25,277 nt of DNA from Chryseobacterium sp. UBA6632 (GCA_002455915.1 DKLU01000045.1:1-25277), one strand, 5' to 3'. Shown: positions 15,025 through 24,264, numbered from the stretch's first letter. The notes: generated by a model from the sequence alone, not told the origin. A program made the numbers and translations.

Positions 15025-16320
15025 ATGGAAAAGATTGTTATTTTTTGGTTTCGCAGAGATGTAAGATTGAATGATAATGCAGGTTTGCATCATGCATTGA
15101 AATCCGGACTGAAAGTGTTGCCGATTTTTATATTTGATACAGAAATTTTAGATAAGCTTGAAAATAAATCTGATAGGAGAGTTGATTATTTTCACCAGGC
15201 TTTGGAGAAAATCCATCATGAGTTAAAATCTCACAAAAGCGGACTTTCAACTTTTAAAGGAAAACCTTTAGATGTTTTTAAAAAATTGATGAAAGAGTAT
15301 GATGTGGAAGCTGTTTTCTGTAATCGAGATTATGAACCACAAGCCATAAAACGTGATCAGGAGATCAAAAATTTATTGATTAAAAATAATATTGAGTTTA
15401 ACGATTGTAAAGATCAGGTAATCTTTGAAAAAGAAGAGGTGGTAAAAAATGACGGAAATCCTTATACCGTCTTTACACCTTATTCTAAAAAATGGCTTGA
15501 AAATTTTCACCAAAAGAAAATTCATTCTTTTAAAACGGATTTTAATCAATTTTTAGAGTATTCGGCTCCAAAGTTTCTTTCATTAAAAGATATTGGCTTT
15601 GAAAAGACGGAAATTGAATTCAAAAAACCGACTTTAGAAAAGAAAATTATTAATGATTATGATCAATACAGAGATTTTCCTGCATTGGATCACACGACGC
15701 ATTTAGGAGTTGCGCTGCGATTCGGAACAATTTCCATTCGTGAATGTGTGGAATTTGCAGCTCAGCATAATCAAACATGGCTGAAAGAATTGATTTGGAG
15801 AGAGTTTTTCATGCAGATTTTATATCACTTCCCAAAAGTGGTTCATCATTCTTTTAAAGAAAAATATGAAAATATCGCCTGGCGAAATGAGGAAAAGGAA
15901 TTCAAACGCTGGTGTGAAGGAAAAACGGGATATCCCATTGTAGATGCCGGAATGCGTCAACTGAACGAAACCGGATTTATGCACAACAGAGTACGAATGG
16001 TTGTCGCCAGTTTTTTAACCAAGCATCTTTTGATCGACTGGCGTTGGGGTGAAGCTTATTTTGCCGAAAAATTACTCGATTACGAATTGTCATCAAACAA
16101 CGGAAACTGGCAATGGGCGGCAGGTTGCGGATGTGATGCTGCTCCTTACTTCAGGGTTTTTAATCCTTCAGAGCAAACTAAAAAATTTGATAAAGATTTA
16201 AAATACATCAAAACTTGGCTCTCTCAGGATGAAATTAATAATCCCAATCCAATGGTGGAACATACTTTCGCAAGAAAAAGGGCGCTGGAAGTATATGGAA
16301 AAGCTGTAAAGGAAAATTAA
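15025..16320 (+). CDS. phrB: Deoxyribodipyrimidine photolyase (class I CPD photolyase)
   Basis: This 431-residue flavoprotein repairs cyclobutane pyrimidine dimers using blue light. The N-terminal Rossmann-like antenna domain begins VIFWFRRDVRLNDNAGL. The C-terminal FAD domain contains ELIWREFFMQ (Trp258, matching the lesion-binding Trp277 of E. coli), EGKTGYPIVDAGMRQL, FMHNRVRMVVASFLTKHLLIDW, and NNGNWQWAAGCGCDAAPYFR. The electron-transfer Trp triad of E. coli (306, 359, 382) aligns by spacing with Trp286, Trp339 and Trp362 here, and the FAD-contact Asn378 with Asn358. All are present, so the enzyme looks functional. It starts one base after the SRPBCC stop. Distinction from a repair-inactive cryptochrome is by these residues only. 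Confidence 0.95.
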   Translation: MEKIVIFWFRRDVRLNDNAGLHHALKSGLKVLPIFIFDTEILDKLENKSDRRVDYFHQALEKIHHELKSHKSGLSTFKGKPLDVFKKLMKEYDVEAVFCNRDYEPQAIKRDQEIKNLLIKNNIEFNDCKDQVIFEKEEVVKNDGNPYTVFTPYSKKWLENFHQKKIHSFKTDFNQFLEYSAPKFLSLKDIGFEKTEIEFKKPTLEKKIINDYDQYRDFPALDHTTHLGVALRFGTISIRECVEFAAQHNQTWLKELIWREFFMQILYHFPKVVHHSFKEKYENIAWRNEEKEFKRWCEGKTGYPIVDAGMRQLNETGFMHNRVRMVVASFLTKHLLIDWRWGEAYFAEKLLDYELSSNNGNWQWAAGCGCDAAPYFRVFNPSEQTKKFDKDLKYIKTWLSQDEINNPNPMVEHTFARKRALEVYGKAVKEN

Positions 16321-16330
16321 GCTAAATTAT

Positions 16331-16388
16331 AGTTGATGGTTTTTAGTTGATAGATTGCAGAGCGAAATTATATCCATCAACTAGAAAC
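16331..16388. repeat. Imperfect inverted repeat after the photolyase gene
   Basis: GTTTTTAGTTGATAG (16339-16353) is nearly complementary to CCATCAACTAGAAAC (16374-16388), 13 of 15 positions. AGTTGATGG (16331-16339) pairs perfectly with 16374-16382 as an alternative, because AGTTGATrG occurs twice in the left part. It begins 11 bases after the photolyase stop. TTGATGG-type repeats are, as I recall, common between genes in flavobacteria. Confidence 0.6.
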
Positions 16389-16461
16389 TATTAACCAATA
16401 ACAAATACTAAGTTTAAGTTTTTTTAACATAAATCTTTCTCCCTTCTCCTCAAAAAATCCC

Positions 16462-16469
16462 TATTTTTG
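16462..16469 (+). promoter_or_regulatory. Putative -7 element (TATTTTTG)
   Basis: TATTTTTG fits TAnnTTTG and is followed by CC. It lies 48 bases before the small hypothetical gene at 16518 and could drive that gene and the RND operon behind it. Confidence 0.4.
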
Positions 16470-16517
16470 CCCTATTCACAGTTTTTATTCGAAAAAAACG
16501 AAATGTTCTGATTTGGC

Positions 16518-16853
16518 ATGGCAAGTCTGAGGTCGTATATATTTTTTTATTTTATGTTGGTTTTTACCCTTTTCAATTCGAGATGGGCAGAAAAATCATT
16601 AAATAAACTTCCTTGCATACCGCCGATTACCAATATTTGCGTTCTTGATGTCTACGAACAGGCAGATATGAATGCCAAGGCAGTTCCTGCCACTTCAAAA
16701 GTTGTAAAATATCTAGCACAAAAAAGAGAAGAATATTACACAGAAGCTACTTTCAAAACGATTAAAGTTGTTCAGAAGATTACGCTTCCTGTTATTTCCG
16801 TGACTATCGTTTGTGGGGTTAAATCTTTTCTGCATCTCCTCCAGCTCTATTAG
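16518..16853 (+). CDS. Small hypothetical protein ahead of the RND operon
   Basis: I do not recognise this 111-residue protein. It has a hydrophobic N-terminal stretch (YIFFYFMLVFTLF, about 7-19) that may be a signal or membrane segment, and a charged middle (SKVVKYLAQKREEYYTEATF). The C-terminal segment, KITLPVISVTIVCGVKSFLHL, is also hydrophobic. It contains three Cys, two of them at 33 and 41. Codon use resembles its neighbours, and a plausible promoter box lies upstream, favouring a real gene. It ends 57 bases before the efflux operon and may be co-transcribed. A chance reading frame or a decayed gene cannot be excluded. Confidence 0.55.
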   Translation: MASLRSYIFFYFMLVFTLFNSRWAEKSLNKLPCIPPITNICVLDVYEQADMNAKAVPATSKVVKYLAQKREEYYTEATFKTIKVVQKITLPVISVTIVCGVKSFLHLLQLY

Positions 16854-16910
16854 TTAAGTTGTTAAAAATCAGTTTATTTCAACCAAATTTTATAACTTAA
16901 TATACCTAAG

Positions 16911-17999
16911 ATGTATTTAAAAAATATAATAATTTGCTGTACGGCAATATTATTCGCTGTGTCATGCAGTAAAGCGAAAAAAACAAATGATAAGCAAATA
17001 AAGGATGTTCCTGTCCTTAAAGTAAAGGTGAAAGACACGCTGGTGAGCAATCAGTTTGTAACCGATATTCAGGCAAAGAAAAATGTAGAGATCCGTTCCC
17101 GAATTGCGGGAATTATTCAAAAAATGTATGTGAATGAAGGTCAGTTTGTGAAAAAAGGACAGCCTTTATTTAAAATCAATGATTCTGAACTTCAAATGGA
17201 TCTTTTAAAGGCCAATGCAGCTTTAAAACAAGCTGATGCCGATGTTCGAATTGCAGAAGTAGAATTGAAACAGATCGAAAGTTTACACGCGAAAAAATTT
17301 GTTGCCAATAACGAGCTTGAGATGGTGAAAGCAAGACTTTCTTCAGCAAAAGCAAAGCGCGCTTATGCAGATGCGGAAAAGAAAACAGTACTTCAAAAGA
17401 TCGGTTTTACGAATTTGGTAGCTCCTTTTGACGGAGTAATCGATGTGATTCCTTTTAAAGACGGAAGTCTGGTGGAAAACGGTTCGCTTTTAACCACGCT
17501 TTCTCAGTTAGATGAAGTGTATGCTTATTTCTCAATTCCTGAAAACTTATATTTCGAAATGTTGGCGAATGACAAGCTGGGAAAACAGCAAAATATCGCA
17601 CTTACTCTTCCGAACGGAGCACATTATCAATATAATGGAACTTTGAAAACTGCTGACGGAGATATCGACAGAGCCACAGGTTCAATTCAGTATAAAGTAG
17701 CTTTCCCAAATCCGAAACATTTAATAAAGCACGGAACATCCGGAAAATTGATTATTTCTGAAAATCAACCGGATGCTATTTTAATTCCACAAAAATCTAC
17801 GTTCTCCATTCAGGATAAGACGTATGTTTTTACCGTGGATGATAAAAATAAAGTAAAAATGACCAATATTCAGATTGCAAGCACTTTAAGAGATTCTTAT
17901 TTGGTGGATGGCGGTCTGAAAAATGGCGATTTGATCATTTATGAAGGAACACAGTCTTTGAATGACGGTGATATGGTTAACATTAAAAAGAAGCTTTAA
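16911..17999 (+). CDS. RND efflux periplasmic adaptor (membrane-fusion) lipoprotein
   Basis: The 362-residue protein is an AcrA/MexA-type adaptor joining the inner-membrane pump to the outer-membrane channel. Residues 1-19 form a lipoprotein signal with lipobox AVSC (Cys19). The barrel-sandwich (lipoyl-like) halves are RSRIAGIIQKMYVNEGQFVKKGQPLFKI and LVAPFDGVIDVIPFKDGSLVENGSLLTTL, flanking a short alpha-helical hairpin (about 85-150). The beta-barrel and membrane-proximal domains follow to residue 362. It is first in a three-gene operon, 28 bases before the pump gene. No regulator gene lies beside it, so its inducer cannot be guessed from this window. Confidence 0.95.
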   Translation: MYLKNIIICCTAILFAVSCSKAKKTNDKQIKDVPVLKVKVKDTLVSNQFVTDIQAKKNVEIRSRIAGIIQKMYVNEGQFVKKGQPLFKINDSELQMDLLKANAALKQADADVRIAEVELKQIESLHAKKFVANNELEMVKARLSSAKAKRAYADAEKKTVLQKIGFTNLVAPFDGVIDVIPFKDGSLVENGSLLTTLSQLDEVYAYFSIPENLYFEMLANDKLGKQQNIALTLPNGAHYQYNGTLKTADGDIDRATGSIQYKVAFPNPKHLIKHGTSGKLIISENQPDAILIPQKSTFSIQDKTYVFTVDDKNKVKMTNIQIASTLRDSYLVDGGLKNGDLIIYEGTQSLNDGDMVNIKKKL

Positions 18000-18027
18000 T
18001 CTTTCATAAAATTTAAATCAAATAGCG

Positions 18028-21000
18028 ATGGTAGAAATGTTTATAAGGCGAAAGGTTCTTTCGCTGGTTATTTCCATATTTTTTGTTTTGATGGGAATTA
18101 TGGCATTGATGAAGATGCCGATTACCCAATTTCCCGATATTGTGCCGCCTTCCGTAACGGTAACGGCGAAATATACGGGAGCTAATGCCGAGGTTTCGGC
18201 GAATGCAGTGGCGCTTCCTTTAGAACGTGCCATTAACGGGGTTCCTGGAATGACGTATATGTCGACAGTGACTTCCAATGATGGGCTAACGCTGATTCAG
18301 GTTTTCTTTGAAGTAGGGATTGATCCTGATGTAGCTGCGGTGAACGTTCAGAACAGGGTGACAACCATTTTGGATGAATTGCCGGAAGAGGTAATCCGAG
18401 CTGGTGTTACTACAGAAAAAGAGGTAAACAGTATGCTGATGTATCTGAATATCACCAGTACAGATCCGAGTCAGGATGAACAGTTTATTTACAACTTTAC
18501 GGATATTAATGTTCTTCAGGAGCTGAAACGTATCGATGGAGTAGGACGTGCCGAGATTATGGGGCAGAAAGAATATTCGATGAGAGTATGGCTTGATCCT
18601 CAGAAGATGGCAGCTTACCGTATTTCGGCAGATGAAGTGATTGCTTCTTTGCAAAAACAGAATATTTCGGCAGCTCCCGGAAAAGTAGGAGAGACTTCGG
18701 GGAAAACATCAAGTCAGCTGCAATATGTTGTTAAATATAAAGGTAAATTTTATGAGCCTAAACAGTATGAAGAAGTTCCGATTCGAGCAGATGAAAACGG
18801 AACTATTTTAAAGCTTAAAGATATTGCGAAAGTAGAATTTGGTGCTATGAACTACGGAATGGTTTCCAAAACCGACGGAAGACCTTCCGCATCGATTATG
18901 ATGAAGCAGCGTCCCGGTTCCAATGCATCTGAAGTAATCGAAAGTGTAAAGGCAAAAATGGAAGAATTGAAGGTGTCTTCTTTTCCTCCTGGTATGGAAT
19001 ACAATATGGCGTATGATGTCTCCCGTTTTTTGGATGCCTCGATCAGTGCGGTACTAACAACGCTTGTTGAAGCCTTTATTCTGGTGGGAATTGTGGTGTT
19101 TATTTTCCTTCAGGACTGGCGTTCTACTTTAATTCCGGTTTTAGCTGTTCCGGTGGCATTGGTGGGAACTTTTGCTTTCATGAATATGTTGGATTTCTCC
19201 GTCAACCTACTGACTTTATTTGCTTTAGTGTTGGCCATCGGTATTGTGGTCGATAATGCGATTGTCGTCGTCGAGGCCGTTCACGTAAAGATGGAAGAAG
19301 GTATGCAGCCATTGGAAGCAACCATTAGTGCTACGAAAGAAATTGCGGGAGCTGTTGTGGCGATTACAATTGTGATGTCTGCCGTATTTATTCCGGTAGC
19401 ATTTCTGGATGGTCCGGTTGGAGTTTTTTACCGACAGTTTTCTTTAACACTGGCGATCAGTATTGTGATTTCAGGAGTGAATGCCTTAACACTTACTCCC
19501 GCTTTGTGTGCCATCATTTTAAAACCTCACAATCATCATAAAAAGAAAAATATTGTTGATAAATTCTTCGAAAGTTTTAACAGAGGGTTTGATAAATTAA
19601 CTAACCGATATGTCGGTATTTTATCCAAATTTGCGACAAGAACTGTGGTTACTTTTGGATTATTATTCCTATTTATTGTATTAACGGCGCTTACCAGTAG
19701 ATTTTTACCAACAGGATTTATCCCGATGGAAGATCAGGGAATGGCTTACGTAAGTGTTACCACTCCTCAGGGAGCAACGGTGGAAAGAACAGAAAAGGTG
19801 TTGGATGAGGTGACGACAATTGCCAAGAAGATCAAAGGGGTAGAAAACGTGACCACTTTGGCCGGATACAGTATTGTGACGGAAATTGCAGGTTCTTCTT
19901 ACGGAATGGCGATGATTAATCTTAAAGACTGGAAACAAAGAGATATTTCCGTTAATGATTTTATTGCAGAGCTTTCAGAAAAAACAAAAGGAATTTCGGA
20001 TGCTCAGATTGAGATTTTTGCACCACCAACGGTTCCCGGTTTTGGTAATACCAGTGGTTTTGAACTAAGATTATTGGACAGAACTGGCGGAACAGTAGAA
20101 AATACAGATAAGATCACAAAAGATTTTGTTAAAAAACTGAATGAATCGCCTGAGCTTAAAAACAACTTTACCAGTTTTGATGCTACTTTCCCGCAATACA
20201 TGATTAATATTGATTATGATATGGCGGCCAAGAAAGGGGTTTCCGTAGATAATGCGATGTCGACCCTTCAAACCATGTTGGGTTCTTATTATGCGACCAA
20301 TTTTATCAGGTTCAGCCAGATGTACAAAGTGATGGTTCAGGCAAGTCCGGAGCATCGTGATACACCCCAGAGTATTCTGAATTTATATCTGAAAAACGAT
20401 AAAGGTGAAATGGTTCCCTTCTCAACATTTATTACGATTGAAAAAGTGTACGGGCCTGAAGTTTTAACGCGATATAATATGTATTTGTCAGCGATGATTA
20501 ATGGTGAAGCTGCTGAAGGATACAGTTCAGGAGATGCCATCGCGGCGGTGGAAAGGATCGCGAAAGAAACCCTTCCTAAAGGTTTTGATATTGAATGGTC
20601 TGGAATGACTAGAGAAGAAATTTTATCAGGAAATCAGACGCTCTATATTTTCATGATCTGTCTTCTTTTCGTGTACCTTCTTTTAGCAGCTCAATATGAG
20701 AGTTTCCTTCTTCCGATGCCTGTTTTATTAAGTCTGCCAACCGGAATTTTCGGTTCATATATCGCGTTGGTTTTAGCAGGTTTAGATAATAACATTTATG
20801 CGCAGGTGGCTTTGGTAATGTTGATCGGACTTTTAGCTAAAAATGCCATCCTGATCGTAGAGTTTGCCGTTGCCCGAAATAAAGAAGGCTATGATATTAT
20901 TCCTGCTGCCATTGAGGGGGCAAAACAGCGTCTTCGCCCGATTTTAATGACTTCTTTTGCTTTTGTCGCGGGATTAATTCCTTTATGTATCGCTTCTGGA

Positions 21001-21150
21001 GCCGGAGCGGTGGGAAACCGTTCCATTGGTACGGCTGCCGCGGGAGGAATGTTGATCGGAACCGTTTTCGGATTGGTCATCATTCCGGGATTGTACATAT
21101 TTTTTGCAAAACTTGAAAATAAAAAGAAGGATGAAAAGATTAAATCATAG
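18028..21150 (+). CDS. RND efflux inner-membrane pump (HAE1 family, AcrB-like)
   Basis: This 1040-residue proton-driven transporter has full HAE1 length with twelve transmembrane helices and two large periplasmic loops. It opens with MFIRRKVLSLVISIFFVLMG and MPITQFPDIVPPSVTVTAKYTGA, typical of multidrug RND pumps. In TM4 the motif is GIVVDNAIVVVEAVH: Asp409 aligns with AcrB Asp407, but the next residue, Asp408 in AcrB, is Asn410. In TM10 the proton-relay Lys is kept (Lys938 in MLIGLLAKNAILIVEFA). The gene follows the adaptor by 28 bases and overlaps the outer-membrane channel gene by 20 bases. Substrates are probably hydrophobic compounds, but this is family knowledge only. Confidence 0.96.
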   Translation: MVEMFIRRKVLSLVISIFFVLMGIMALMKMPITQFPDIVPPSVTVTAKYTGANAEVSANAVALPLERAINGVPGMTYMSTVTSNDGLTLIQVFFEVGIDPDVAAVNVQNRVTTILDELPEEVIRAGVTTEKEVNSMLMYLNITSTDPSQDEQFIYNFTDINVLQELKRIDGVGRAEIMGQKEYSMRVWLDPQKMAAYRISADEVIASLQKQNISAAPGKVGETSGKTSSQLQYVVKYKGKFYEPKQYEEVPIRADENGTILKLKDIAKVEFGAMNYGMVSKTDGRPSASIMMKQRPGSNASEVIESVKAKMEELKVSSFPPGMEYNMAYDVSRFLDASISAVLTTLVEAFILVGIVVFIFLQDWRSTLIPVLAVPVALVGTFAFMNMLDFSVNLLTLFALVLAIGIVVDNAIVVVEAVHVKMEEGMQPLEATISATKEIAGAVVAITIVMSAVFIPVAFLDGPVGVFYRQFSLTLAISIVISGVNALTLTPALCAIILKPHNHHKKKNIVDKFFESFNRGFDKLTNRYVGILSKFATRTVVTFGLLFLFIVLTALTSRFLPTGFIPMEDQGMAYVSVTTPQGATVERTEKVLDEVTTIAKKIKGVENVTTLAGYSIVTEIAGSSYGMAMINLKDWKQRDISVNDFIAELSEKTKGISDAQIEIFAPPTVPGFGNTSGFELRLLDRTGGTVENTDKITKDFVKKLNESPELKNNFTSFDATFPQYMINIDYDMAAKKGVSVDNAMSTLQTMLGSYYATNFIRFSQMYKVMVQASPEHRDTPQSILNLYLKNDKGEMVPFSTFITIEKVYGPEVLTRYNMYLSAMINGEAAEGYSSGDAIAAVERIAKETLPKGFDIEWSGMTREEILSGNQTLYIFMICLLFVYLLLAAQYESFLLPMPVLLSLPTGIFGSYIALVLAGLDNNIYAQVALVMLIGLLAKNAILIVEFAVARNKEGYDIIPAAIEGAKQRLRPILMTSFAFVAGLIPLCIASGAGAVGNRSIGTAAAGGMLIGTVFGLVIIPGLYIFFAKLENKKKDEKIKS

Positions 21151-22582
21151 AAATATCATATTGGGAATCGCAGCTTTCAGTTTAGTTTCATGTGCGGTTC
21201 CAAAAGTGACGGAATTAAAAAAATCAAAAGAATTACCTGAACATATTGTTAATAAACAAAATACTGTCGAAAATTCCGAATTTCAGCAGATTAATTTAAA
21301 GGAATATTTTAAAGATGAACATTTGCTGGCTCTTTTTGATAAAGTAGTTCGTGAAAATCAGGATTTTCAAATCGCGCAGCAACGTGTTGACATTGCTAAT
21401 AGTTTTCTGCAACGTTCTAAAATGGATCTGTTACCGTCTCTGGAAATCGGAGCTACAGCTTCAGGCGACCGCTACGGAAAATATACGATGGATGGAGTAG
21501 GAAATTACGATACCAATCTTTCACAAAACATCACAGAAGATCAGAAAATCAACCGTGATTTTACCCCTAATTACTGGTTGGGAGCAAGAAGCAGCTGGGA
21601 AGTCGATGCCTGGGGAAAATTGAAAAATAAGAAGCTGGCCGCTCAGAAGAAATATCTGGCTTCGGCAGAAGGTTTACGGCTTTTACAGGTTGAATTATTC
21701 ACTGATATTGCGAATCTGTATTATCAATTGGTGACTTTAGATAACCGATTGGCAATCTATCAGAAAAACTATAATCTTCAGCAGAGAGCGTTCGAAATTG
21801 TTTTAGCTCAAAGGGAAGTCGGAAAAGCGACAGAATTGGCGGTTCAGCAGTTTAAAGCTCAGAATAACAACTGGCTTGCAGAAATTGAACATATTAAGGT
21901 TGAAATTGTTACGGTAGAGCAGGCGATCACGACCTTAACGGGAAGTTATGGCGGCGAGATCAAACGCGGAAACGTGCTGATGCCCACCAATATGGAAATT
22001 TTAAATAAAAACATCAATGTTGAAAAGGTCATTCATTCCAGACCGGATGTGGCATCCAATTATTATGTTTTGGAAGCTTCTCAGGCTGATGCTAAAGCGG
22101 CAAGAGCGGCATTCTATCCGAAGATCGATCTGGGCGCAAGTTTTGGTTTGAATTCATTTTCGGCAGGAACATTTTTTAATCCGAGTTCGCTTGCCGGGCA
22201 ATTATTAGGAGGTTTAATGGTTCCGGTTTTTAATAAAGGCCAGTTGAAATATGAATTCAATGTGGCAAGTAAAGAGCAGGAAATTGCTTTTTTAACCTAT
22301 CAGAAAAGTGTAACTACAGCATTCAATGAACTTCAATCAATTTTAAAGCAAACGAAAATTTACGAAAGAGTTTTACAGCTAAAATCTGAAGAAGTTGGCT
22401 TTCTCGACCGTGGTGTTGAGGTTTCCAATGATTTGTATGTCACGGGTTATGCCAATTATTTTGAATTAATTAATTCCCAGAAAAGCAAATTGCAAGCAGA
22501 GTTGGATCTCTTGCAGTTCAGACATCAGAACACGAGAAATAATGTTCTGTTGTTTAAAGCTTTGGGAGGGAAGTTAGATTAA
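21131..22582 (+). CDS. RND efflux outer-membrane channel lipoprotein (OprM/NodT-like)
   Basis: The 483-residue TolC-family protein forms the outer-membrane exit duct of the pump. It starts MKRLNHRNIILGIAAFSLVSC, with lipobox LVSC and Cys21. The two halves show the duplicated outer-membrane-factor pattern: RSKMDLLPSLEIGATASGDRY in the first and AKAARAAFYPKIDLGASFGLNS in the second, with SRPDVASNYYVLEASQADA between them. Long coiled-coil stretches surround them. The ATG at 21131 overlaps the end of the pump gene by 20 bases and provides the signal peptide; an upstream in-frame ATG at 21104 does not. A terminator closes the operon. Confidence 0.95.
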   Translation: MKRLNHRNIILGIAAFSLVSCAVPKVTELKKSKELPEHIVNKQNTVENSEFQQINLKEYFKDEHLLALFDKVVRENQDFQIAQQRVDIANSFLQRSKMDLLPSLEIGATASGDRYGKYTMDGVGNYDTNLSQNITEDQKINRDFTPNYWLGARSSWEVDAWGKLKNKKLAAQKKYLASAEGLRLLQVELFTDIANLYYQLVTLDNRLAIYQKNYNLQQRAFEIVLAQREVGKATELAVQQFKAQNNNWLAEIEHIKVEIVTVEQAITTLTGSYGGEIKRGNVLMPTNMEILNKNINVEKVIHSRPDVASNYYVLEASQADAKAARAAFYPKIDLGASFGLNSFSAGTFFNPSSLAGQLLGGLMVPVFNKGQLKYEFNVASKEQEIAFLTYQKSVTTAFNELQSILKQTKIYERVLQLKSEEVGFLDRGVEVSNDLYVTGYANYFELINSQKSKLQAELDLLQFRHQNTRNNVLLFKALGGKLD

Positions 22583-22604
22583 TATTTTTGTCAAATTTTT
22601 TTTT

Positions 22605-22632
22605 AAGTCACCATTTATGGTGGCTTTTTTTT
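22605..22632 (+). terminator. Rho-independent terminator of the RND operon
   Basis: AAGTCACCA (22605-22613) pairs with TGGTGGCTT (22618-22626) with one wobble over a TTTA loop, followed by a run of T. It lies 22 bases after the stop codon. Confidence 0.9.
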
Positions 22633-22725
22633 GTTGATTATGACTCCGCTCATAAAACCCTGTCTTTTTGATTTTTAAATTTGATTGAAAGCATCTTTAA
22701 TTCAATAATTTAAAATTTTAAACTA

Positions 22726-23322
22726 ATGAAAGCGAAGAAAATTTCCGGAGTTCCTGAGCAAAAAAAAGGTGGATTTCACGATACCGAAAGCAGAAAAACA
22801 TTTGCTGATAAAGCAGTTGGTGAGAAGCAATTTGAAGTTTTGAAGGAAAGATTATTTTCTGTAAATCTATGGAAAAGCTATTGTAATAAAGATTTTGCCG
22901 ATTTTAAATTATTTGATGCGTATGGAGATGAGGTTAATCGATTTTGCGAAATAGGAGATTTTATCAGAATTGATATTCCCGGACCGGGTGAATTGGAAGC
23001 AAAAGGCTACGATTGGGTTCAGGTAATCAGTATTTTTAGTGACGATGATGAGGTTATAATTACATGTAAACCAACGATGAAACCAGGAAAAAGAAAAAGT
23101 TTTAAAATTGCTCATTTTTATTCATCAAGAGCCAGTTCGACATTTAGAATCGTTAAGAAAAATGATTTTATCGAAGCTGGAATTTATGGAAGAAATGAAA
23201 CTCCAAATTTTAACGCGTCATTTTTAGACATGCTTCGAAACATCATAATCTCAATCGGCGGCATGATGGGATTTGCCAAAATTCAATGGAAATGTTTGAC
23301 GGATGGATTGCTGAATTTTTAG
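22726..23322 (+). CDS. Hypothetical protein, 198 residues
   Basis: No family is recognised. The protein has no signal peptide and is cytosolic by appearance. It is Lys-rich at the N-terminus (MKAKKISGVPEQKKGGFHDTE...), then folds around a mid-region with FDAYGDEVNRFCEIGDFIRIDIPGPG and YDWVQVISIFSDDDEVIITCKP, which reads like a beta-rich domain. KPGKRKSFKIAHFYSSRASSTFRIVKKNDFIEAGIYGRNE follows. The last 30 residues are hydrophobic (LRNIIISIGGMMGF). Codon use and length favour a real gene. It follows the RND operon terminator and stands alone. Confidence 0.85.
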   Translation: MKAKKISGVPEQKKGGFHDTESRKTFADKAVGEKQFEVLKERLFSVNLWKSYCNKDFADFKLFDAYGDEVNRFCEIGDFIRIDIPGPGELEAKGYDWVQVISIFSDDDEVIITCKPTMKPGKRKSFKIAHFYSSRASSTFRIVKKNDFIEAGIYGRNETPNFNASFLDMLRNIIISIGGMMGFAKIQWKCLTDGLLNF

Positions 23323-23356
23323 CATGGTTGTAAAGCCTTTTTCAGAAATACTTTAA

Positions 23357-23364
23357 TACCTTTG
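23357..23364 (+). promoter_or_regulatory. Putative -7 element (TACCTTTG)
   Basis: TACCTTTG matches TAnnTTTG and lies 18 bases before the ATG of the dehydrogenase-like gene. A TTG at 23328-23330 is too distant for a normal -33 element. Confidence 0.5.
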
Positions 23365-23382
23365 GTTAAAATCGAATAAAGT

Positions 23383-24264
23383 ATGATGAAAGCAAAACCT
23401 GTGATAGGATTGTTATTTCCGGGAGATATGGGATCGGCAGTTGCTGATGTATTGATAAAAAATAATTTTGAAGTCATTACGGCGGGTGAAGGTCGGTCTG
23501 CGAAGACATTAGAAAATATAGAAAAATCTCAGATAAAGGATGTGGGAGCTTTACAAAATGTGGTGGAGCAAAGCGATATCATATTATCGGTGAACAGTCC
23601 TAAAAGTAGCATTCAGATTGCCGAACAGGTTTCTCATTATATGTCGGATTCAGAAAGAAATCAAATCTTTGTAGATCTCAATTCCAATACTCCGCAATCA
23701 GCAAAAGAAATTGAAGCACTCATAACTTCGAAGAATGGAATTTTCATTAATGGAGCTATTATGGGAGTTGCGAAAAGTGTGGAAAATGATGCGGTGATAG
23801 TCGTTAGCGGTAAGGAAAGAGGTTTGCTGATGGCTTTATTTGATGGAATATTTAAACTAAAAGATGCGGGCGAAAAAATAGAATCTGCTTCCGCTTACAA
23901 ATTGTTATTTTCGATGGTAAATAAAGGAATTAATGCTGTTTTCTTTGAAGCCATGATGGGTGCTTCTCATTATGGCATTGTTGATGAAATGATCGAAAGT
24001 CTTAAAGATTTTTTACCGGGAACTTACAACGATTTGCAAAAAACAACGCCTACATATCCTGATCATATTTTGAGAAGAATTGATGAAATGCAAGGTCTGT
24101 CTGAAATGCAAAAGTTTGATGGTCTTTCTAACAATATTTCTTCCGCTGCAGCAAAAACTTTTAAAATTATTAATGACAAAGGAATTTTGAAGAATGAAAC
24201 TCCGAAAGATGTAAAAGAAACTTTTTTACTTTTTAAAAATAATGATTTTAGCATTGATAATTAA
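23383..24264 (+). CDS. 6-phosphogluconate dehydrogenase-like NAD(P)-binding protein with DUF1932 C-domain
   Basis: The 293-residue protein resembles the beta-hydroxyacid dehydrogenase/6-phosphogluconate dehydrogenase-like group. The N-terminal Rossmann fold has a GxGxxG-like motif altered to GLLFPGDMGSAVADVL (residues 9-24). DIILSVNSPKSS and IFVDLNSNTPQSAKEIE correspond to the second strand-loop and substrate region, and NGAIMG to the conserved glycine segment. The catalytic-Lys position is probably in YKLLFSMVNKGINAVFFEAM. The C-terminal part fits DUF1932. Two adjacent ATGs (23383, 23386) are possible starts. The substrate is unknown. It stands alone behind a promoter box. Confidence 0.88.
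   Translation: MMKAKPVIGLLFPGDMGSAVADVLIKNNFEVITAGEGRSAKTLENIEKSQIKDVGALQNVVEQSDIILSVNSPKSSIQIAEQVSHYMSDSERNQIFVDLNSNTPQSAKEIEALITSKNGIFINGAIMGVAKSVENDAVIVVSGKERGLLMALFDGIFKLKDAGEKIESASAYKLLFSMVNKGINAVFFEAMMGASHYGIVDEMIESLKDFLPGTYNDLQKTTPTYPDHILRRIDEMQGLSEMQKFDGLSNNISSAAAKTFKIINDKGILKNETPKDVKETFLLFKNNDFSIDN

Noticed and set aside
20071..20355. Long open frames antisense to the RND pump and other genes
   Set aside because: They lie opposite well-supported coding sequence, lack recognisable motifs and show shadow-frame composition.
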